From Microbacterium sp. RU1D (GTDB taxonomy: Bacteria; Actinomycetota; Actinomycetes; Actinomycetales; Microbacteriaceae): 64,000 nt of DNA. Shown one piece after another: positions 19,563 through 28,636 of this stretch. Position numbers and translations under genes: made by a program. Positions within the stretch are counted from its first letter, which is position 1, and each line of letters starts with the position of its first letter. Under the pieces are notes generated by a model. The model was not told the origin of the DNA. It was given only the letters and a program-made list of their open reading frames with translations, and made no database searches. The stretch lies in assembly GCF_900156435.1 (NCBI RefSeq), contig NZ_FTPQ01000001.1:248001-312000 (forward strand). The letters are read 5' to 3'.

Positions 19563-19790
19563 CGCTCCAGTCTTCCATCCCGCGATCACCTGCGACCGGG
19601 TCGGCGTTATTCGCAGCGCAGACTCGCCGTCACCGTCGCGGGGTCGCGTGTCGCGTCGTCGGGCGACTCGAGACGCCGTCCCCGAGGTTCCATCCCTCGA
19701 CGACCCCCGCCGCACCGTCGCCGGCCGTGACCGACCCGGAGTCCGATGCGGTTGTCGATCTCCAGGGCAAGGCCGTCGAGTCGGCCCCGA

Positions 19791-21131
19791 TCACTGCGCG
19801 AGCAGCGTCGGATCCAGCGCCTCCGCGGCCGCCTTCGCCGCCACCGGCAGCGCGTCGAGCACGCGCTCCAGGGCGACGTCGTCGTGGGCGGCGGTGAGGA
19901 ACCAGGCCTCGAACACGCTCGGGGGCAGCGAGACGCCGGCATCCAGCATCGCGTGGAAGAACGGGGCGTAGCGGTACGACTGCTGCGTGAGCGCGGTGGC
20001 GTAGTCGCGCGGCACCTCGGGCAGGAACGCGACGCCGAACAGAGACCCGGCGCGCGGCACGGCGTGCACCACGCCCTCGGCGGTCAGGGCGGCATCGAGG
20101 GCCTCCGACACCCGCGCGGCTGCGGCATCGACGGCGGCGTACACCTCGGGCGTCGCCAGGCGCAGCGTCGCGAGGCCCGCGGCGACCGACAGCGGGTTCC
20201 CCGACAGCGTGCCGGCCTGGTACACCGGGCCCAGGGGCGCGAGGTGGTCCATGACCTCGGCGCGGCCGGCGAGGGCGGCCAGCGGCATCCCTCCGCCGAT
20301 GACCTTGCCGTAGGTGAGGATGTCGGGCAGGTAGCGCTCGCCCTGCGAGGCCTGCAGGCCCCAGAAGCCGGCGGGGTGCACGCGGAAGCCGGTGAGCACC
20401 TCGTCCATGATCAGCAGCGCGCCGTGGCTGTGCGCGATGTCGGCGAGAGCGGCGTTGAAGCCGGGCAGCGGCGGCACGACGCCCATGTTGGCCGAAGCCG
20501 CCTCGACGATGATCGCCGCGATGTTCTCACCGTGCACCTCGAACACCTCGCGCACCGCGTCGAGGTCGTTGTAGGGCAGCACGAGGGTCTGCGCGGCGAT
20601 CGGCGCGGGGACGCCCGCCGACCCGGGGAGCGCGAGGGTCGCGACACCGGAGCCCGCCGCGGCCAGCAGCCCATCGGAGTGCCCGTGGTAGTGCCCGGCG
20701 AACTTGATGAGCAGGTCGCGACCGGTGACGCCGCGGGCGAGGCGGATCGCCGTCATCGTGGCCTCGGTACCGGTCGAGACCAGGCGCACCTTCTCGATGG
20801 GCTTCAGATCGCCGACCTGTACGCGCTGTGCGACGAGGTCGGCCAGCTCCACCTCCGCGCCCGTGGGCGCGCCGAACGACAGACCCCGGGATGCCGCGGC
20901 CTGCACCGCGCCGACCACCTCGGGGTGCGCGTGACCGAGGAGTGCCGGACCCCACGACGCGACGAGGTCGACGTACTCGCGACCCGCGGCATCCGTGATC
21001 CGGGGTCCCGAGGCGGACTGCACGAATCGCGGCGTGCCGCCGACGGACCCGTACGCGCGCACGGGCGAGTTGACCCCGCCCGGGATGACGTCCTTGGCAC
21101 GGGCGAACCACTGGTCGTTGAGATCGGTCAT
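19791..21131 (-). CDS. hemL: Glutamate-1-semialdehyde 2,1-aminomutase HemL
   Basis: PLP enzyme converting glutamate-1-semialdehyde to 5-aminolevulinate. The 446 residues show [18 protein letters not shown] at the N-terminus, [35 protein letters not shown], the dimer-gate [24 protein letters not shown] and the PLP lysine in [15 protein letters not shown] 21131 is preferred; an in-frame ATG three codons earlier gives MDAM, the same leader seen before hemE. It is the last gene of the hemQ-C-D-B-L block, separated from hemB by 187 bp that carry a long palindrome. Confidence 0.95.
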   Translation of the reverse strand: MTDLNDQWFARAKDVIPGGVNSPVRAYGSVGGTPRFVQSASGPRITDAAGREYVDLVASWGPALLGHAHPEVVGAVQAAASRGLSFGAPTGAEVELADLVAQRVQVGDLKPIEKVRLVSTGTEATMTAIRLARGVTGRDLLIKFAGHYHGHSDGLLAAAGSGVATLALPGSAGVPAPIAAQTLVLPYNDLDAVREVFEVHGENIAAIIVEAASANMGVVPPLPGFNAALADIAHSHGALLIMDEVLTGFRVHPAGFWGLQASQGERYLPDILTYGKVIGGGMPLAALAGRAEVMDHLAPLGPVYQAGTLSGNPLSVAAGLATLRLATPEVYAAVDAAAARVSEALDAALTAEGVVHAVPRAGSLFGVAFLPEVPRDYATALTQQSYRYAPFFHAMLDAGVSLPPSVFEAWFLTAAHDDVALERVLDALPVAAKAAAEALDPTLLAQ

Positions 21132-21198
21132 GGCATCCATTCTTCCGGGCGCGCGCGGGTATCGGCTCCGCCCAGGTCGGCTTCCCGGCAACTCAACC

Positions 21199-21262
21199 GC
21201 GTGAGTCGCCAGAATTCGTCGCCTCAGAGGCGGTCGAAGCGACGATTTGTGGCGACTCGCGC
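21199..21262. repeat. Intergenic long palindrome, copy P2
   Basis: GCGTGAGTCGCC and GGCGACTCGCGC form a 12-bp outer stem with one G-U pair. Inside, TTCGTCGC faces GCGACGA. The right half differs from that of P1 (5104-5130) at only about two positions. It lies between hemB and hemL, both on the minus strand. Confidence 0.8.
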
Positions 21263-21318
21263 CACCGCGCGGGCGCGCGAGGCGCGCCAACGCGCGAGGG
21301 CGCGTCAGCGGGCGGGGC

Positions 21319-22302
21319 TCAGAGCTCTTCGCGCAGCCAGCGGGCGGCCTCGAGCGCCCAGTACGTGAGGATCGCGTCGGCACCGGCGCGACGGATGCCG
21401 AGCAGGCTCTCCATGATCGCGCCACGGCGGTCGATCCAGCCGTGGGCGGCGGCGGCCTCGACCATCGCGTACTCGCCCGACACCTGGTACGCCCACACGG
21501 GCACATCGACCGACGCCTTCACGTCGGCGAGCACGTCGAGGTACGGCAGCGCCGGCTTGACCATGACCACGTCGGCGCCCTCTTCGACGTCGAGCAGCGC
21601 TTCGCGCACGCCCTCCCGGCCGTTGCCGGGGTCGAGCTGGTACGAGCGACGGTCGCCCTTCAGCTGCGAGTCGACGGCCTCCCGGAACGGACCGTAGAAG
21701 GCTCCGGCGTACTTCGCGGAGTACGCCAGGATCAGCGTGTCGGTGAAGCCCTCGGCATCCAGGGCTTCGCGCACCGCGCCGACCTGGCCGTCCATCATCC
21801 CCGACAGACCCAGCATGGCCGAGCCCGCGCGCGCCTGCGCCAGGCCCATCGCCGTGTAGCGCTCGAGCGTCGCGTCGTTGTCGACCGCGCCGTCGGGCCG
21901 CAGGACGCCGCAGTGGCCGTGATCGGTGAACTCGTCGAGGCAGAGGTCGGTCTGCACGACCACCGCGTCACCGACCTCGGCCACGACGGCCTCGGTCGCG
22001 CGGTTCAGGATGCCGTTCGGGTCGTCGGCTCCGGAACCGACCGCGTCGCGCACCTCGGGCACCCCGAAGAGCATGACCCCGCCGATGCGCTGCTCGGCCG
22101 CCTCGGCGACCGCGCGGCGGAGCGAATCCATCGAGTGCTGCACGATGCCGGGCATCGAGCCGATCGGGCTCGGTTCGGTGATGCCCTCGCGCACGAACAT
22201 CGGCAGCACGAGCTGCGACGGCACGAGGTGCGTCTCGCGGGCGAGGCGACGGACGGCGGGGGTGCGGCGCAGACGCCGCGGGCGGTGCTCGGGGAAGCTC
22301 AT
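21319..22302 (-). CDS. hemB: Porphobilinogen synthase HemB
   Basis: Condenses two 5-aminolevulinates to porphobilinogen. The 327-residue TIM barrel has [10 protein letters not shown] at the N-terminus, the metal loop [15 protein letters not shown], and the two active-site lysines in [16 protein letters not shown] and [11 protein letters not shown]. The metal loop shows two cysteines, with Asp and His in the remaining ligand area. Its ATG overlaps the hemD stop (ATGA), so it is translated from the same message. Confidence 0.95.
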   Translation of the reverse strand: MSFPEHRPRRLRRTPAVRRLARETHLVPSQLVLPMFVREGITEPSPIGSMPGIVQHSMDSLRRAVAEAAEQRIGGVMLFGVPEVRDAVGSGADDPNGILNRATEAVVAEVGDAVVVQTDLCLDEFTDHGHCGVLRPDGAVDNDATLERYTAMGLAQARAGSAMLGLSGMMDGQVGAVREALDAEGFTDTLILAYSAKYAGAFYGPFREAVDSQLKGDRRSYQLDPGNGREGVREALLDVEEGADVVMVKPALPYLDVLADVKASVDVPVWAYQVSGEYAMVEAAAAHGWIDRRGAIMESLLGIRRAGADAILTYWALEAARWLREEL

Positions 22303-23114
22303 GGGGTCGATTCGTCGGTGGTCAGGGGGAAGCGGGCGACCGCCTCGATGAGGGAGTCGACGGTCTGGCGCTCGGCGACGACGTCGACGCTGAGTCCGGC
22401 GCGCTTGGCATCCTTGGCGGTGCGCGGGCCGATCGCGGCGATGACGGTGGATGCCGGGATGTCGGGGAACTGCTCGACGACCTGCTCCGCCACCGAACCA
22501 CTCGTGACGAGGATGGCGTTGATGCGGCCCGAGTGAACGTCGGTCGCGATCTTCTCGGTCACCGGCACGCCGACCGTGCGGTACGCCACGACGCTGCGCA
22601 CGTCGTGGCCGGCCTCGATCAGCAGGCGCGTGAGGACGGGCTTGGCGATCTCGCTGCGGAGGGTCAGGACCTTGCGCGGCTCGGTCTCGATCTCGATCAT
22701 CTGCTCGGCCATGCCCTGCGCCGAATTGTCGCGCTCGGGGACGAGGTCGACGCGGTAGCCGACGGCCTGCATCGCCGCGGCGGTGGTCTCACCGACGACC
22801 GCGACCTTCGTCTCGGCCGGGATGACGGCCTTGTACGCGTAGAGCACGTCGACGGTGGTCGCGCTGGTGAGCGTGAGCCAGTCGAAGGCGCCGGCCGCGA
22901 GATCGGCGAGCGCCTCGTCGAGGGTCGCCTGATCGTTGGTGGGCGCGAAGTTGATCAGCGGGGCGATGACCGGGACGGCGCCCAGCTGCCGCAGGCTCGC
23001 CGCCACACCGTCGCCCCAGGGCCCGCCGCGCGGCACGAGGACGCGCCGGCCGGCGAGCGGCTTGGGCACGCTGCCCGTGGTCGGGTTCGGCGTGTGCCAG
23101 TGGCCTTCATTCAT
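22299..23114 (-). CDS. hemD: Uroporphyrinogen-III synthase HemD
   Basis: Closes hydroxymethylbilane to uroporphyrinogen III. The 271-residue protein has the loose conservation usual for Hem[50 protein letters not shown], then VAYRTVGVP and [16 protein letters not shown], with [13 protein letters not shown] near the end. Position supports the call, between hemC and hemB with four-base overlaps on both sides. ATG 23114 overlaps the hemC stop. Confidence 0.9.
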   Translation of the reverse strand: MNEGHWHTPNPTTGSVPKPLAGRRVLVPRGGPWGDGVAASLRQLGAVPVIAPLINFAPTNDQATLDEALADLAAGAFDWLTLTSATTVDVLYAYKAVIPAETKVAVVGETTAAAMQAVGYRVDLVPERDNSAQGMAEQMIEIETEPRKVLTLRSEIAKPVLTRLLIEAGHDVRSVVAYRTVGVPVTEKIATDVHSGRINAILVTSGSVAEQVVEQFPDIPASTVIAAIGPRTAKDAKRAGLSVDVVAERQTVDSLIEAVARFPLTTDESTP

Positions 23115-24109
23115 GTGGTCGACTCTCGTGGTACCAGGTCGGCCGCCCCACGTTCGAGCAACCGACGCGCGGCTTCTCGGCCCGCTCGCGCCGCTCGCGC
23201 GATCGGTCCCCCGTCGTCGGCAGCATCCGCTCCATTGCCACTGCCCGTTTCCCCACCATACCCCGCGGCGAGGCGCACGGTCCGGTCGATACCGATCCGT
23301 TGCGTCCCGTCGAGGGCGTAGACCACGGCCCGCAGCCGCAGGTCGCCCCCGGCCAGCGACGCGTGCGTGCCGACCGGTGCGCTGCACCCGGCATCCAGGG
23401 CATTCAGCACCACGCGCTCCGCCGTGATCGCTACGCGGGTGTCCTCGTCGTCGAGCCGGGCGAGGGCGGCGTGGATCTCGGGATCGATGTCGCTGCGGGT
23501 CTCGACCGCGAGCGAGCCCTGCCCGGGCGCGGTGGGCCATTCGGCCAGGCCCAGGGCCTCGGCGTGCAGGCCGCCCAGGTCTCCGCCGAGGCGCGAGATG
23601 CCCGCGGCGGCCAGGATCACGGCATCCAGCTCTCCGTCCCGCACCCGCGCCAGACGCGAGTCGACGTTGCCGCGGATGTCGCGGATGTCGAGGCGCGGGT
23701 TGTGACGCAGCGCCTGCGCGATGCGGCGGGGCGAGCCGGTTCCGACGCGCGATCCCGGAGCGAGGGAGCCCAGGGGGGTGCCGTCGCGCGTCACCACGAC
23801 GTCGCGGGCGTCCTCGCGCGGCGGGGTCGCGGCGATCACGAGCCCGTCGGGCTGCACGGTCGGCAGGTCTTTGAGCGAATGCACGAGGAAATCGCACCGG
23901 TCGGCGGCGAGCGCTTCACGCAGGCCGTTCGCGAACACGCCGCGCCCGCCGAGCTGCGAGAGCGAGGCGCGGTTGACGTCGCCCTCCGACACGATCGGCA
24001 CGAGCTCGACCGGGCGTCCGGATGCCGCGGCCACGGCGTCGGCGACCATCTGCGACTGCGCCATCGCCAGGGTGCTGCGACGCGTTCCGAGCCGCAGAGG
24101 CGCGCTCAC
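23111..24109 (-). CDS. hemC: Hydroxymethylbilane synthase HemC
   Basis: Polymerises four porphobilinogens. The 332 residues include LRLGTRRSTLAMAQSQMVA, VHSLKDLPT, the catalytic Asp region RDGTPL, GTGSPRRIAQ, RGNVDSRLARV, LAAAGISRLG, APGQGSLAVE, and the dipyrromethane-cofactor Cys in ALDAGCSAPVG. All family landmarks are in order. The start is GTG 24109, which overlaps the hemQ stop (GTGA). An ATG is not available nearby. Confidence 0.95.
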   Translation of the reverse strand: MSAPLRLGTRRSTLAMAQSQMVADAVAAASGRPVELVPIVSEGDVNRASLSQLGGRGVFANGLREALAADRCDFLVHSLKDLPTVQPDGLVIAATPPREDARDVVVTRDGTPLGSLAPGSRVGTGSPRRIAQALRHNPRLDIRDIRGNVDSRLARVRDGELDAVILAAAGISRLGGDLGGLHAEALGLAEWPTAPGQGSLAVETRSDIDPEIHAALARLDDEDTRVAITAERVVLNALDAGCSAPVGTHASLAGGDLRLRAVVYALDGTQRIGIDRTVRLAAGYGGETGSGNGADAADDGGPIARAARAGREAARRLLERGAADLVPRESTT

Positions 24110-24777
24110 TGGAGGATCTCGGGGATCTCGTCGAGCGTGACGAGACGGCCGGTGTAGAACGGCACTTCCTCGCGCACGTGCCGACGGGCCTCGGTGTAGC
24201 GCAGGTGGCGCATCATGTCGACGAGGTCGGTGAGCACGTCGGCCTCCATCGGCAGGAGCCACTCATAGTCCCCGAGGGCGAAGGATGCCACCGTGTTGGC
24301 GATGACGCCCTTGTAGGCGCTGCCCTTCTTGCCGTGCTCGATGAGCATCTCGCGGCGCTCCTCCTCGGGCAGCAGGTACCACTCGTAGCTGCGCACGAAG
24401 GGGTACAGGCACAGCCACTGCTGCGCCTCAATACCGCGGAGGAAGCCGGGGACGTGCGAGCGGTTGAACTCCGCGTCCCGGTGCACGCCCATCGCGTTCC
24501 AGGTGGGCAGGAGGTTCTTCAGCAGATCGGTGCGACGCAGGCGCCGCAGGTCGCGCTGGAGCGCCTGCGGGTCTTCGCCGTGGAGCCAGACCATGAGGTC
24601 GGCGTCGGCGCGCAGACCGCTGACGTCGTAGAAGCCGCGGACGGTGACGCCGTCGGCCTCGATCAGCGACACGAGGTCGGCGAGCTCGGTGGACTCCGCG
24701 GCGGTCACCGGGTTCTCGGGGTCGCGGCGGAAGACCGCCCACAGCGTGTACACGGAAGAAGAGCTGTCGTGGGACAT
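24106..24777 (-). CDS. hemQ: Coproheme decarboxylase HemQ (ChdC)
   Basis: Last step of the coproporphyrin-dependent heme pathway used by Actinobacteria: it decarboxylates coproheme to heme b with peroxide. The 223-residue chlorite-dismutase-fold protein has YTLWAVFRRDPENP near the start, GFYDVSGLRADADLMVWLH, LYPFVRSYEWYLLPEEE with the tyrosine of the catalytic region, ALGDYEWLLPMEAD and RHVREEVPFYTGR. ATG 24777 follows AGGAG closely; an upstream GTG/ATG at 24813 would add twelve non-conserved residues. First gene of the hemQ-C-D-B-L operon, divergent from the DUF4239 gene. Confidence 0.93.
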   Translation of the reverse strand: MSHDSSSSVYTLWAVFRRDPENPVTAAESTELADLVSLIEADGVTVRGFYDVSGLRADADLMVWLHGEDPQALQRDLRRLRRTDLLKNLLPTWNAMGVHRDAEFNRSHVPGFLRGIEAQQWLCLYPFVRSYEWYLLPEEERREMLIEHGKKGSAYKGVIANTVASFALGDYEWLLPMEADVLTDLVDMMRHLRYTEARRHVREEVPFYTGRLVTLDEIPEILQ

Positions 24778-24908
24778 GACTCCTAGTCTCGTCTCGCCCG
24801 GGCGGCGGGCCAAACCCGTTGACTCGCCGATGAAGCACCTTCACCCGCAGCGACGCGTTGGTATCGTGCGCTGACGGCGTCGGGGGACGCCTTTCGAAGG
24901 GGTGCCGC

Positions 24909-25697
24909 ATGTGGCTGTACGACCTGCCCATGTCCGTGGGTCTGCCGCTGTTCATCGTGCTGGTGGTGGGCGGGTCGTGCGTGATCCTGCTCATCCTGCG
25001 CAAATGGGTGTTCCGCGTCGCCCCGCAGGGCGAGGAGTGGGATCGCGTGCTCAGCTACGCGGTGGGCGCGTACGGCGTCTTCTACGGCGTGACGCTCGCC
25101 CTCATCGCGGCGGCCGCTTACGGGAACTTCACCGAGGTCGACGGCGTCGTGCTCCAGGAGTCGTCGTCGCTGGCATCCCTCTATCGAACGGCCGCACTGC
25201 TCCCCGATCCGCAGGGCGACGAGCTGCAGAACCAGATCGTGCAGTACACGCGCAACGTGATCGACCTCGACTGGCCGATGCAGCGGCGCCTGGAGATCCC
25301 GGCTGAGACGGATGCCAACATCTCGGCCATGCAGCAGGCCATCGGGCAGGTGCAGCCGTCGACGGCGGCCGAGACCCTGTACGTGCAGCAGTCGCTGGAT
25401 CAGTTCCAGCTGCTCGTCGAGAACCGCCGCGATCGCATCGCGCTGACCCACCTGGCCCTGCCCAGTGTGCTGTGGATCGTGCTGAGCGTCGGCGCCGTGC
25501 TGAACGCGATCCTCATCGCGCTCATCGAGGTGCGGAACCTGCGCGTGCACCTGCTCATGTCGAGCCTGCTCGCCCTCTTCGTGGCGCTGCTGCTGTACGC
25601 GATCGCCGGCTTCGACCACGCCTACGCGGGACCGATCGCCGTGACGCCGGAGTACTTCGAAGACCTGCTGAGCGGTCTTTTCCTGAACGAGCCGTGA
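24909..25697 (+). CDS. DUF4239 membrane protein
   Basis: A 262-residue protein with two membrane segments at the N-terminus (LPLFIVLVVGGSCVILLIL and VGAYGVFYGVTLALIAAAAY), a soluble central part of about 110 residues, and two more near the end (LPSVLWIVLSVGAVLNAILI and LLMSSLLALFVALLLYAIAG). This two-plus-two layout, with EWDRVLSYAVGAYGVFYG and ESSSLASLYR, is DUF4239, a bestrophin-like family. ATG 24909 is preceded by CGAAGGGG. The role is unknown; bestrophin-like ion-channel activity is only a fold-based suggestion. It interrupts the heme genes. Confidence 0.85.
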   Translation: MWLYDLPMSVGLPLFIVLVVGGSCVILLILRKWVFRVAPQGEEWDRVLSYAVGAYGVFYGVTLALIAAAAYGNFTEVDGVVLQESSSLASLYRTAALLPDPQGDELQNQIVQYTRNVIDLDWPMQRRLEIPAETDANISAMQQAIGQVQPSTAAETLYVQQSLDQFQLLVENRRDRIALTHLALPSVLWIVLSVGAVLNAILIALIEVRNLRVHLLMSSLLALFVALLLYAIAGFDHAYAGPIAVTPEYFEDLLSGLFLNEP

Positions 25698-25710
25698 GCC
25701 GGGCGGCCGG

Positions 25711-25777
25711 CCCCTGAGCCTGGCGAAGGGTCCGGCGGCGGCGAACCCCCGCTGGCCTCGACAGGCTCAGCCACCTC
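25711..25777. repeat. REP-like inverted repeat, copy A
   Basis: Begins CCCCTGAGCCTGGCGAAGGG and ends CCTCGACAGGCTCAGCCACCTC. The ends are inverted copies of each other (CTGAGCCTG-type). It repeats as copy B about 90 bp further on, and lies between DUF4239 and convergent DUF3618 genes. Confidence 0.75.
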
Positions 25778-25799
25778 GGCCGTACCGAGGGCGCGCCGG

Positions 25800-25867
25800 C
25801 CCCTGAGCTCGTCGAAAGGATCCGGCGCCGACGAGCCACCGGTGGCTTCGACGGGCTCAGCCACCTC
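25800..25867. repeat. REP-like inverted repeat, copy B
   Basis: Begins CCCCTGAGCTCGTCGAAAGG and ends GCTTCGACGGGCTCAGCCACCTC-like sequence, the inner ends pairing as CTGAGCYCGTCGAA/TTCGACGGGCTCAG. It is a tandem duplicate of copy A with period about 90 bp. Confidence 0.75.
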
Positions 25868-25887
25868 AGCTGTAAGGCGAGAGGGAA

Positions 25888-25930
25888 CGTCGAAGCGGCC
25901 CGCCCCGCGAGGGAACGGGCCGCTTCGACG
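25888..25930. terminator. Perfect 15-bp hairpin after DUF3618 gene
   Basis: CGTCGAAGCGGCCCG (25888-25902) pairs exactly with 25916-25930 across a 13-base loop. It begins five bases after the stop of the minus-strand operon and so probably ends it. No U-tract follows on either strand, as is common in high-GC Actinobacteria. Confidence 0.7.
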
Positions 25931-25934
25931 GGAA

Positions 25935-26213
25935 TCAGCGCGTGTAGGCGCGCACGAGGCCCCACACGGCGAAGCCGACGAGGGCGGCCACGCCCGCCAC
26001 CGCCGCGGCGGCGGCACCGGGGTTGCGCTGCGCCTTCTCGCGCATGTCGTGGACCGTACGGTCGACGGCGTCGCTCGCGCGGCGGGGCACATTGGCCTTG
26101 ACCTCGATGGCCGCGAGGGCGGCCTTCAGTTCGGCGCGGGCCGACTCGACCGGGTCGGTGATGCCCAACGGAACCGCGGTGCGGGGCACGGGGACGGGAC
26201 GCTCAATACTCAT
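25935..26213 (-). CDS. DUF3618 domain protein
   Basis: A 92-residue protein. PVESARAELKAALAAIEVKANVPRRASD is the amphipathic DUF3618 core, a likely coiled coil, followed by a single C-terminal membrane segment (AAAAVAGVAALVGFAVWGLV) and a short basic end RAYTR. It is a tail-anchored type. It overlaps the end of the holin-like gene by 11 bases and is the third gene of a small envelope operon. Function is unknown; such proteins often sit beside holin-superfamily and YtxH-like genes, as here. Confidence 0.85.
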   Translation of the reverse strand: MSIERPVPVPRTAVPLGITDPVESARAELKAALAAIEVKANVPRRASDAVDRTVHDMREKAQRNPGAAAAAVAGVAALVGFAVWGLVRAYTR

Positions 26214-26613
26214 CGCGGGCCTCCTTGACGATGCGGACGTCTTCGGCGATGGCCTTGCCCGGGTTCTCGCGGTTCGACAGCTTCTTGAACCGCAGGTAGC
26301 CGAGCAGCGCCAGGATCGCCGTGATCACGACCATCACGCCGAAGACGACGAGGGCCGACAGCCAGACCGGCCACCACGACGACAGCCCGGCGATGACGAA
26401 CGCGAAGAACACCGGGATCGCCCAGAACAGCACGATGAGGGCGCCGACGAACCAGCCGGCGCCGATCCCGGCATCCTTCGCCGTGCGCTGGGCCCACGCC
26501 TTCGCGCCGTTGATCTCGGCGACGACGAGGTTGCGCACCAGCTCGGGGATGTCGCCGAGCAGGGTGAACAGGCTGTCGTCGGAACGATCGCGGAATCCGC
26601 GCGGAGTGGTCAT
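26203..26613 (-). CDS. Phage-holin-family (Holin-X-like) membrane protein
   Basis: A 136-residue protein with an amphipathic N-terminal half (SLFTLLGDIPELVRNLVVAE, then INGAKAWAQRTAKDAGIGAG) and two closely spaced membrane helices, ALIVLFWAIPVFFAFVIAGL and ALVVFGVMVVITAILALLGYL, then a charged tail. This is the actinobacterial putative holin-superfamily pattern, a housekeeping membrane protein rather than a phage lysis gene. It is flanked by the YtxH-like gene upstream and the DUF3618 gene downstream. Confidence 0.83.
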   Translation of the reverse strand: MTTPRGFRDRSDDSLFTLLGDIPELVRNLVVAEINGAKAWAQRTAKDAGIGAGWFVGALIVLFWAIPVFFAFVIAGLSSWWPVWLSALVVFGVMVVITAILALLGYLRFKKLSNRENPGKAIAEDVRIVKEARDEY

Positions 26614-26617
26614 GCGG

Positions 26618-27019
26618 TCAGCTCCCGGACGAGGTGGAGCCGCTCTTGGCCGCGCGAGCGCGGGTCGTCGCCGACTTCTCCGCCTGCGCGGCGTCGTCGA
26701 CGGCGTCCTCGACGACATCGGCCACCTCACCGGCGGACTGCTTGGCGGCGCGGCCCGCGCGCTCGGCGCGCTCCTGCACGGTGCCCGATCCGGACGCTGC
26801 GCTGGTGACGGACTTCGCGCCCTTCCACACCACACCGGGGACGGACTTGAGGGCGGAGACGCCGAGCGCCTTCACCTTCTCGACCTGTCCCTGGACGACG
26901 GGCTGGCTCCAGACCTTGTCGGCCTGCTCCTTGATCTGCTCGTACCGCTGGCGGCCGGCGCGTGCTCCGAGCACGTAGCCCGCCACGAGTCCGACGACGA
27001 GTGCTGCTTTGCCCCGCAT
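26618..27019 (-). CDS. YtxH-like small membrane protein
   Basis: A 133-residue protein. KAALVVGLVAGYVLGARAGRQRYEQI at the N-terminus is one membrane helix followed by the conserved GARAGRxRYEQI box. The remainder is Ala/Ser/Lys-rich and probably disordered or coiled (KQSAGEVADVVEDAVDDAA). The pattern recalls YtxH/gas-vesicle-protein-like stress proteins. A Shine-Dalgarno GAGGAG precedes ATG 27019. It is the first gene of the three-gene envelope operon that lies between the two heme blocks. Confidence 0.78.
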   Translation of the reverse strand: MRGKAALVVGLVAGYVLGARAGRQRYEQIKEQADKVWSQPVVQGQVEKVKALGVSALKSVPGVVWKGAKSVTSAASGSGTVQERAERAGRAAKQSAGEVADVVEDAVDDAAQAEKSATTRARAAKSGSTSSGS

Positions 27020-27130
27020 GGGGTCTCCTCACGCTCGATCTGGTGCTGGTCGATTCTCACAGTAGTCACGTATGCCGCGTCCGGCATCCGCCCTTGACAG
27101 GCGGCGTCGCATGGCCGACGGTGACAGCGG

Positions 27131-28636
27131 TCAGCTCTGCCAGAGCGCGGCGCTGCGCAGGCGGTCGGCCTCGTCCCGCGCGTCGGGGATCACCTGCGCC
27201 AGTCCCGTCCCCGACAGCCACGCTCCCGTCGCACCGAGCCCCGACACGGCGCGGATCGCCCCGCGCGCGGCCTGCGTGACGGCGGCCCGGCCGATCGTGG
27301 CGGCGGGCTGCGATTGCACGTAGCGCACCCGGTGCGCGGCGCGCAGGGCGGATGCCGGCAGCTCGACGCCGAGCAGGAGGGCCGCCTCCGACCGGGCGAG
27401 GTCCGCCGCGGCGGCGTCGTCGAGCGCCGCGGTCGCGGGCTCCTCCCCCTGCGCACCGAACGACACGCGCACGACGTGGACGCCGGGCTCTGCGGCATCC
27501 CGGACCCAGTCCCACTTGGCGCTCGAGTGGGTGAGGGCCTTGGCCACGTGGCTGCCGGGAACGGTGAGCACGCCGGTCCCCCGCGGGGCGCTGTCGAGCA
27601 CGGGCGCCTCGAGCACGAGCGTCACAACCTCGACCACGGGCGCGATCGGATCGCCCAGATCGAGACCCGGCACGACGGGCGCGAGCAGCTGCCGCGCCGG
27701 CCCCTCGGGCAGGGCCACGATCACGGCGTGCGTGCGCAGCGGCTCGTCGTCGGCGGACGTCGACACCGCCCACTCGCCGTCGACGCGGCTGAGCTCTCCG
27801 GCTCGCACCCCGGTGCGCACCTCGACGTCGGCGTCGCGCAGCCCCGCGACGAGAGCATCGACCAGCCGCGACATGCCCCCGACGATCCCCTGCACGGCCC
27901 CGCCCGGCGCCGGAGCCTTCGCGGCGCCGGGCACGACCGGGACATCGGATGCCGGGGCGTCGGCCGGACGCGTCTGCGGGCGACGGGCGCGCAGCTCGGC
28001 GACGGCGCCCGTGAGCGAACCGGTGCGGGTGAGGGCGGCGTTGAGTCCGGGGGCGGCCAGGTCGACGTCGATGTCGTCGGGCCGCGCGGAGTACACCCCG
28101 CTCGTGACGGGGGCGACCAGGCGATCGAGCACGCGCGCACCCAGGCGCGAGCGCACGAGCTTGCCGAGGCTGTGGGCGTGACCGATCGTGAGCGGCGGCC
28201 GCACGCGGTCGACGTAGGCCCGCCAGGCCCCCGACCAGCCGATGACGCGACGCACGTCGGGGGCGAAGGGGTTGTCGGGGATGCCGAGCACGCCCCCCTT
28301 CGGCAGGGGTGCGGCGCCCACGCCGGGAACGCCCGCGACCCACGCTCCCGCCGGGTTCGGCGACACCACGTCGGCACCGAGCCCGAGCTCGTCGAGCAGG
28401 TCGCGCACGACCCCGCCGCGGGTGGCGAAACTCTCGGCGCCCACGTCGAGCGTCATCCCGCCCACCTCGGCCGAGCGCACCACGCCGCCGAGCACATCGG
28501 CGGCCTCGAGCACCGTGACCCGTAGGCCCACCTTCGCGCACTCGCGCGCGGCGACCAGACCCGAGACGCCCCCGCCGATCACGATCACGCGCGTCTCGTG
28601 CGCGTGCTGCACGAGACGGTCGAGGGGCTCGCTCAC
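27131..28636 (-). CDS. hemY: Coproporphyrinogen III oxidase, HemY/CgoX type
   Basis: An oxygen-dependent FAD enzyme that oxidises coproporphyrinogen III to coproporphyrin III in the HemQ pathway (formerly called protoporphyrinogen oxidase). The 501-residue protein has VIVIGGGVSGLVAARECA, LEAADVLGGVVRSAEVGG, DVGAESFATRGGVVRDLL, VYSARPDDIDVDLAAPGL, GIVGGMSRLVDALV and a C-terminal FAD motif ATGAWLSGTGLAQVIPDA. GTG 28636 overlaps the hemE stop, so it is the second gene of hemE-hemY. Longer open reading upstream across hemE is a composition artefact. Confidence 0.93.
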   Translation of the reverse strand: MSEPLDRLVQHAHETRVIVIGGGVSGLVAARECAKVGLRVTVLEAADVLGGVVRSAEVGGMTLDVGAESFATRGGVVRDLLDELGLGADVVSPNPAGAWVAGVPGVGAAPLPKGGVLGIPDNPFAPDVRRVIGWSGAWRAYVDRVRPPLTIGHAHSLGKLVRSRLGARVLDRLVAPVTSGVYSARPDDIDVDLAAPGLNAALTRTGSLTGAVAELRARRPQTRPADAPASDVPVVPGAAKAPAPGGAVQGIVGGMSRLVDALVAGLRDADVEVRTGVRAGELSRVDGEWAVSTSADDEPLRTHAVIVALPEGPARQLLAPVVPGLDLGDPIAPVVEVVTLVLEAPVLDSAPRGTGVLTVPGSHVAKALTHSSAKWDWVRDAAEPGVHVVRVSFGAQGEEPATAALDDAAAADLARSEAALLLGVELPASALRAAHRVRYVQSQPAATIGRAAVTQAARGAIRAVSGLGATGAWLSGTGLAQVIPDARDEADRLRSAALWQS

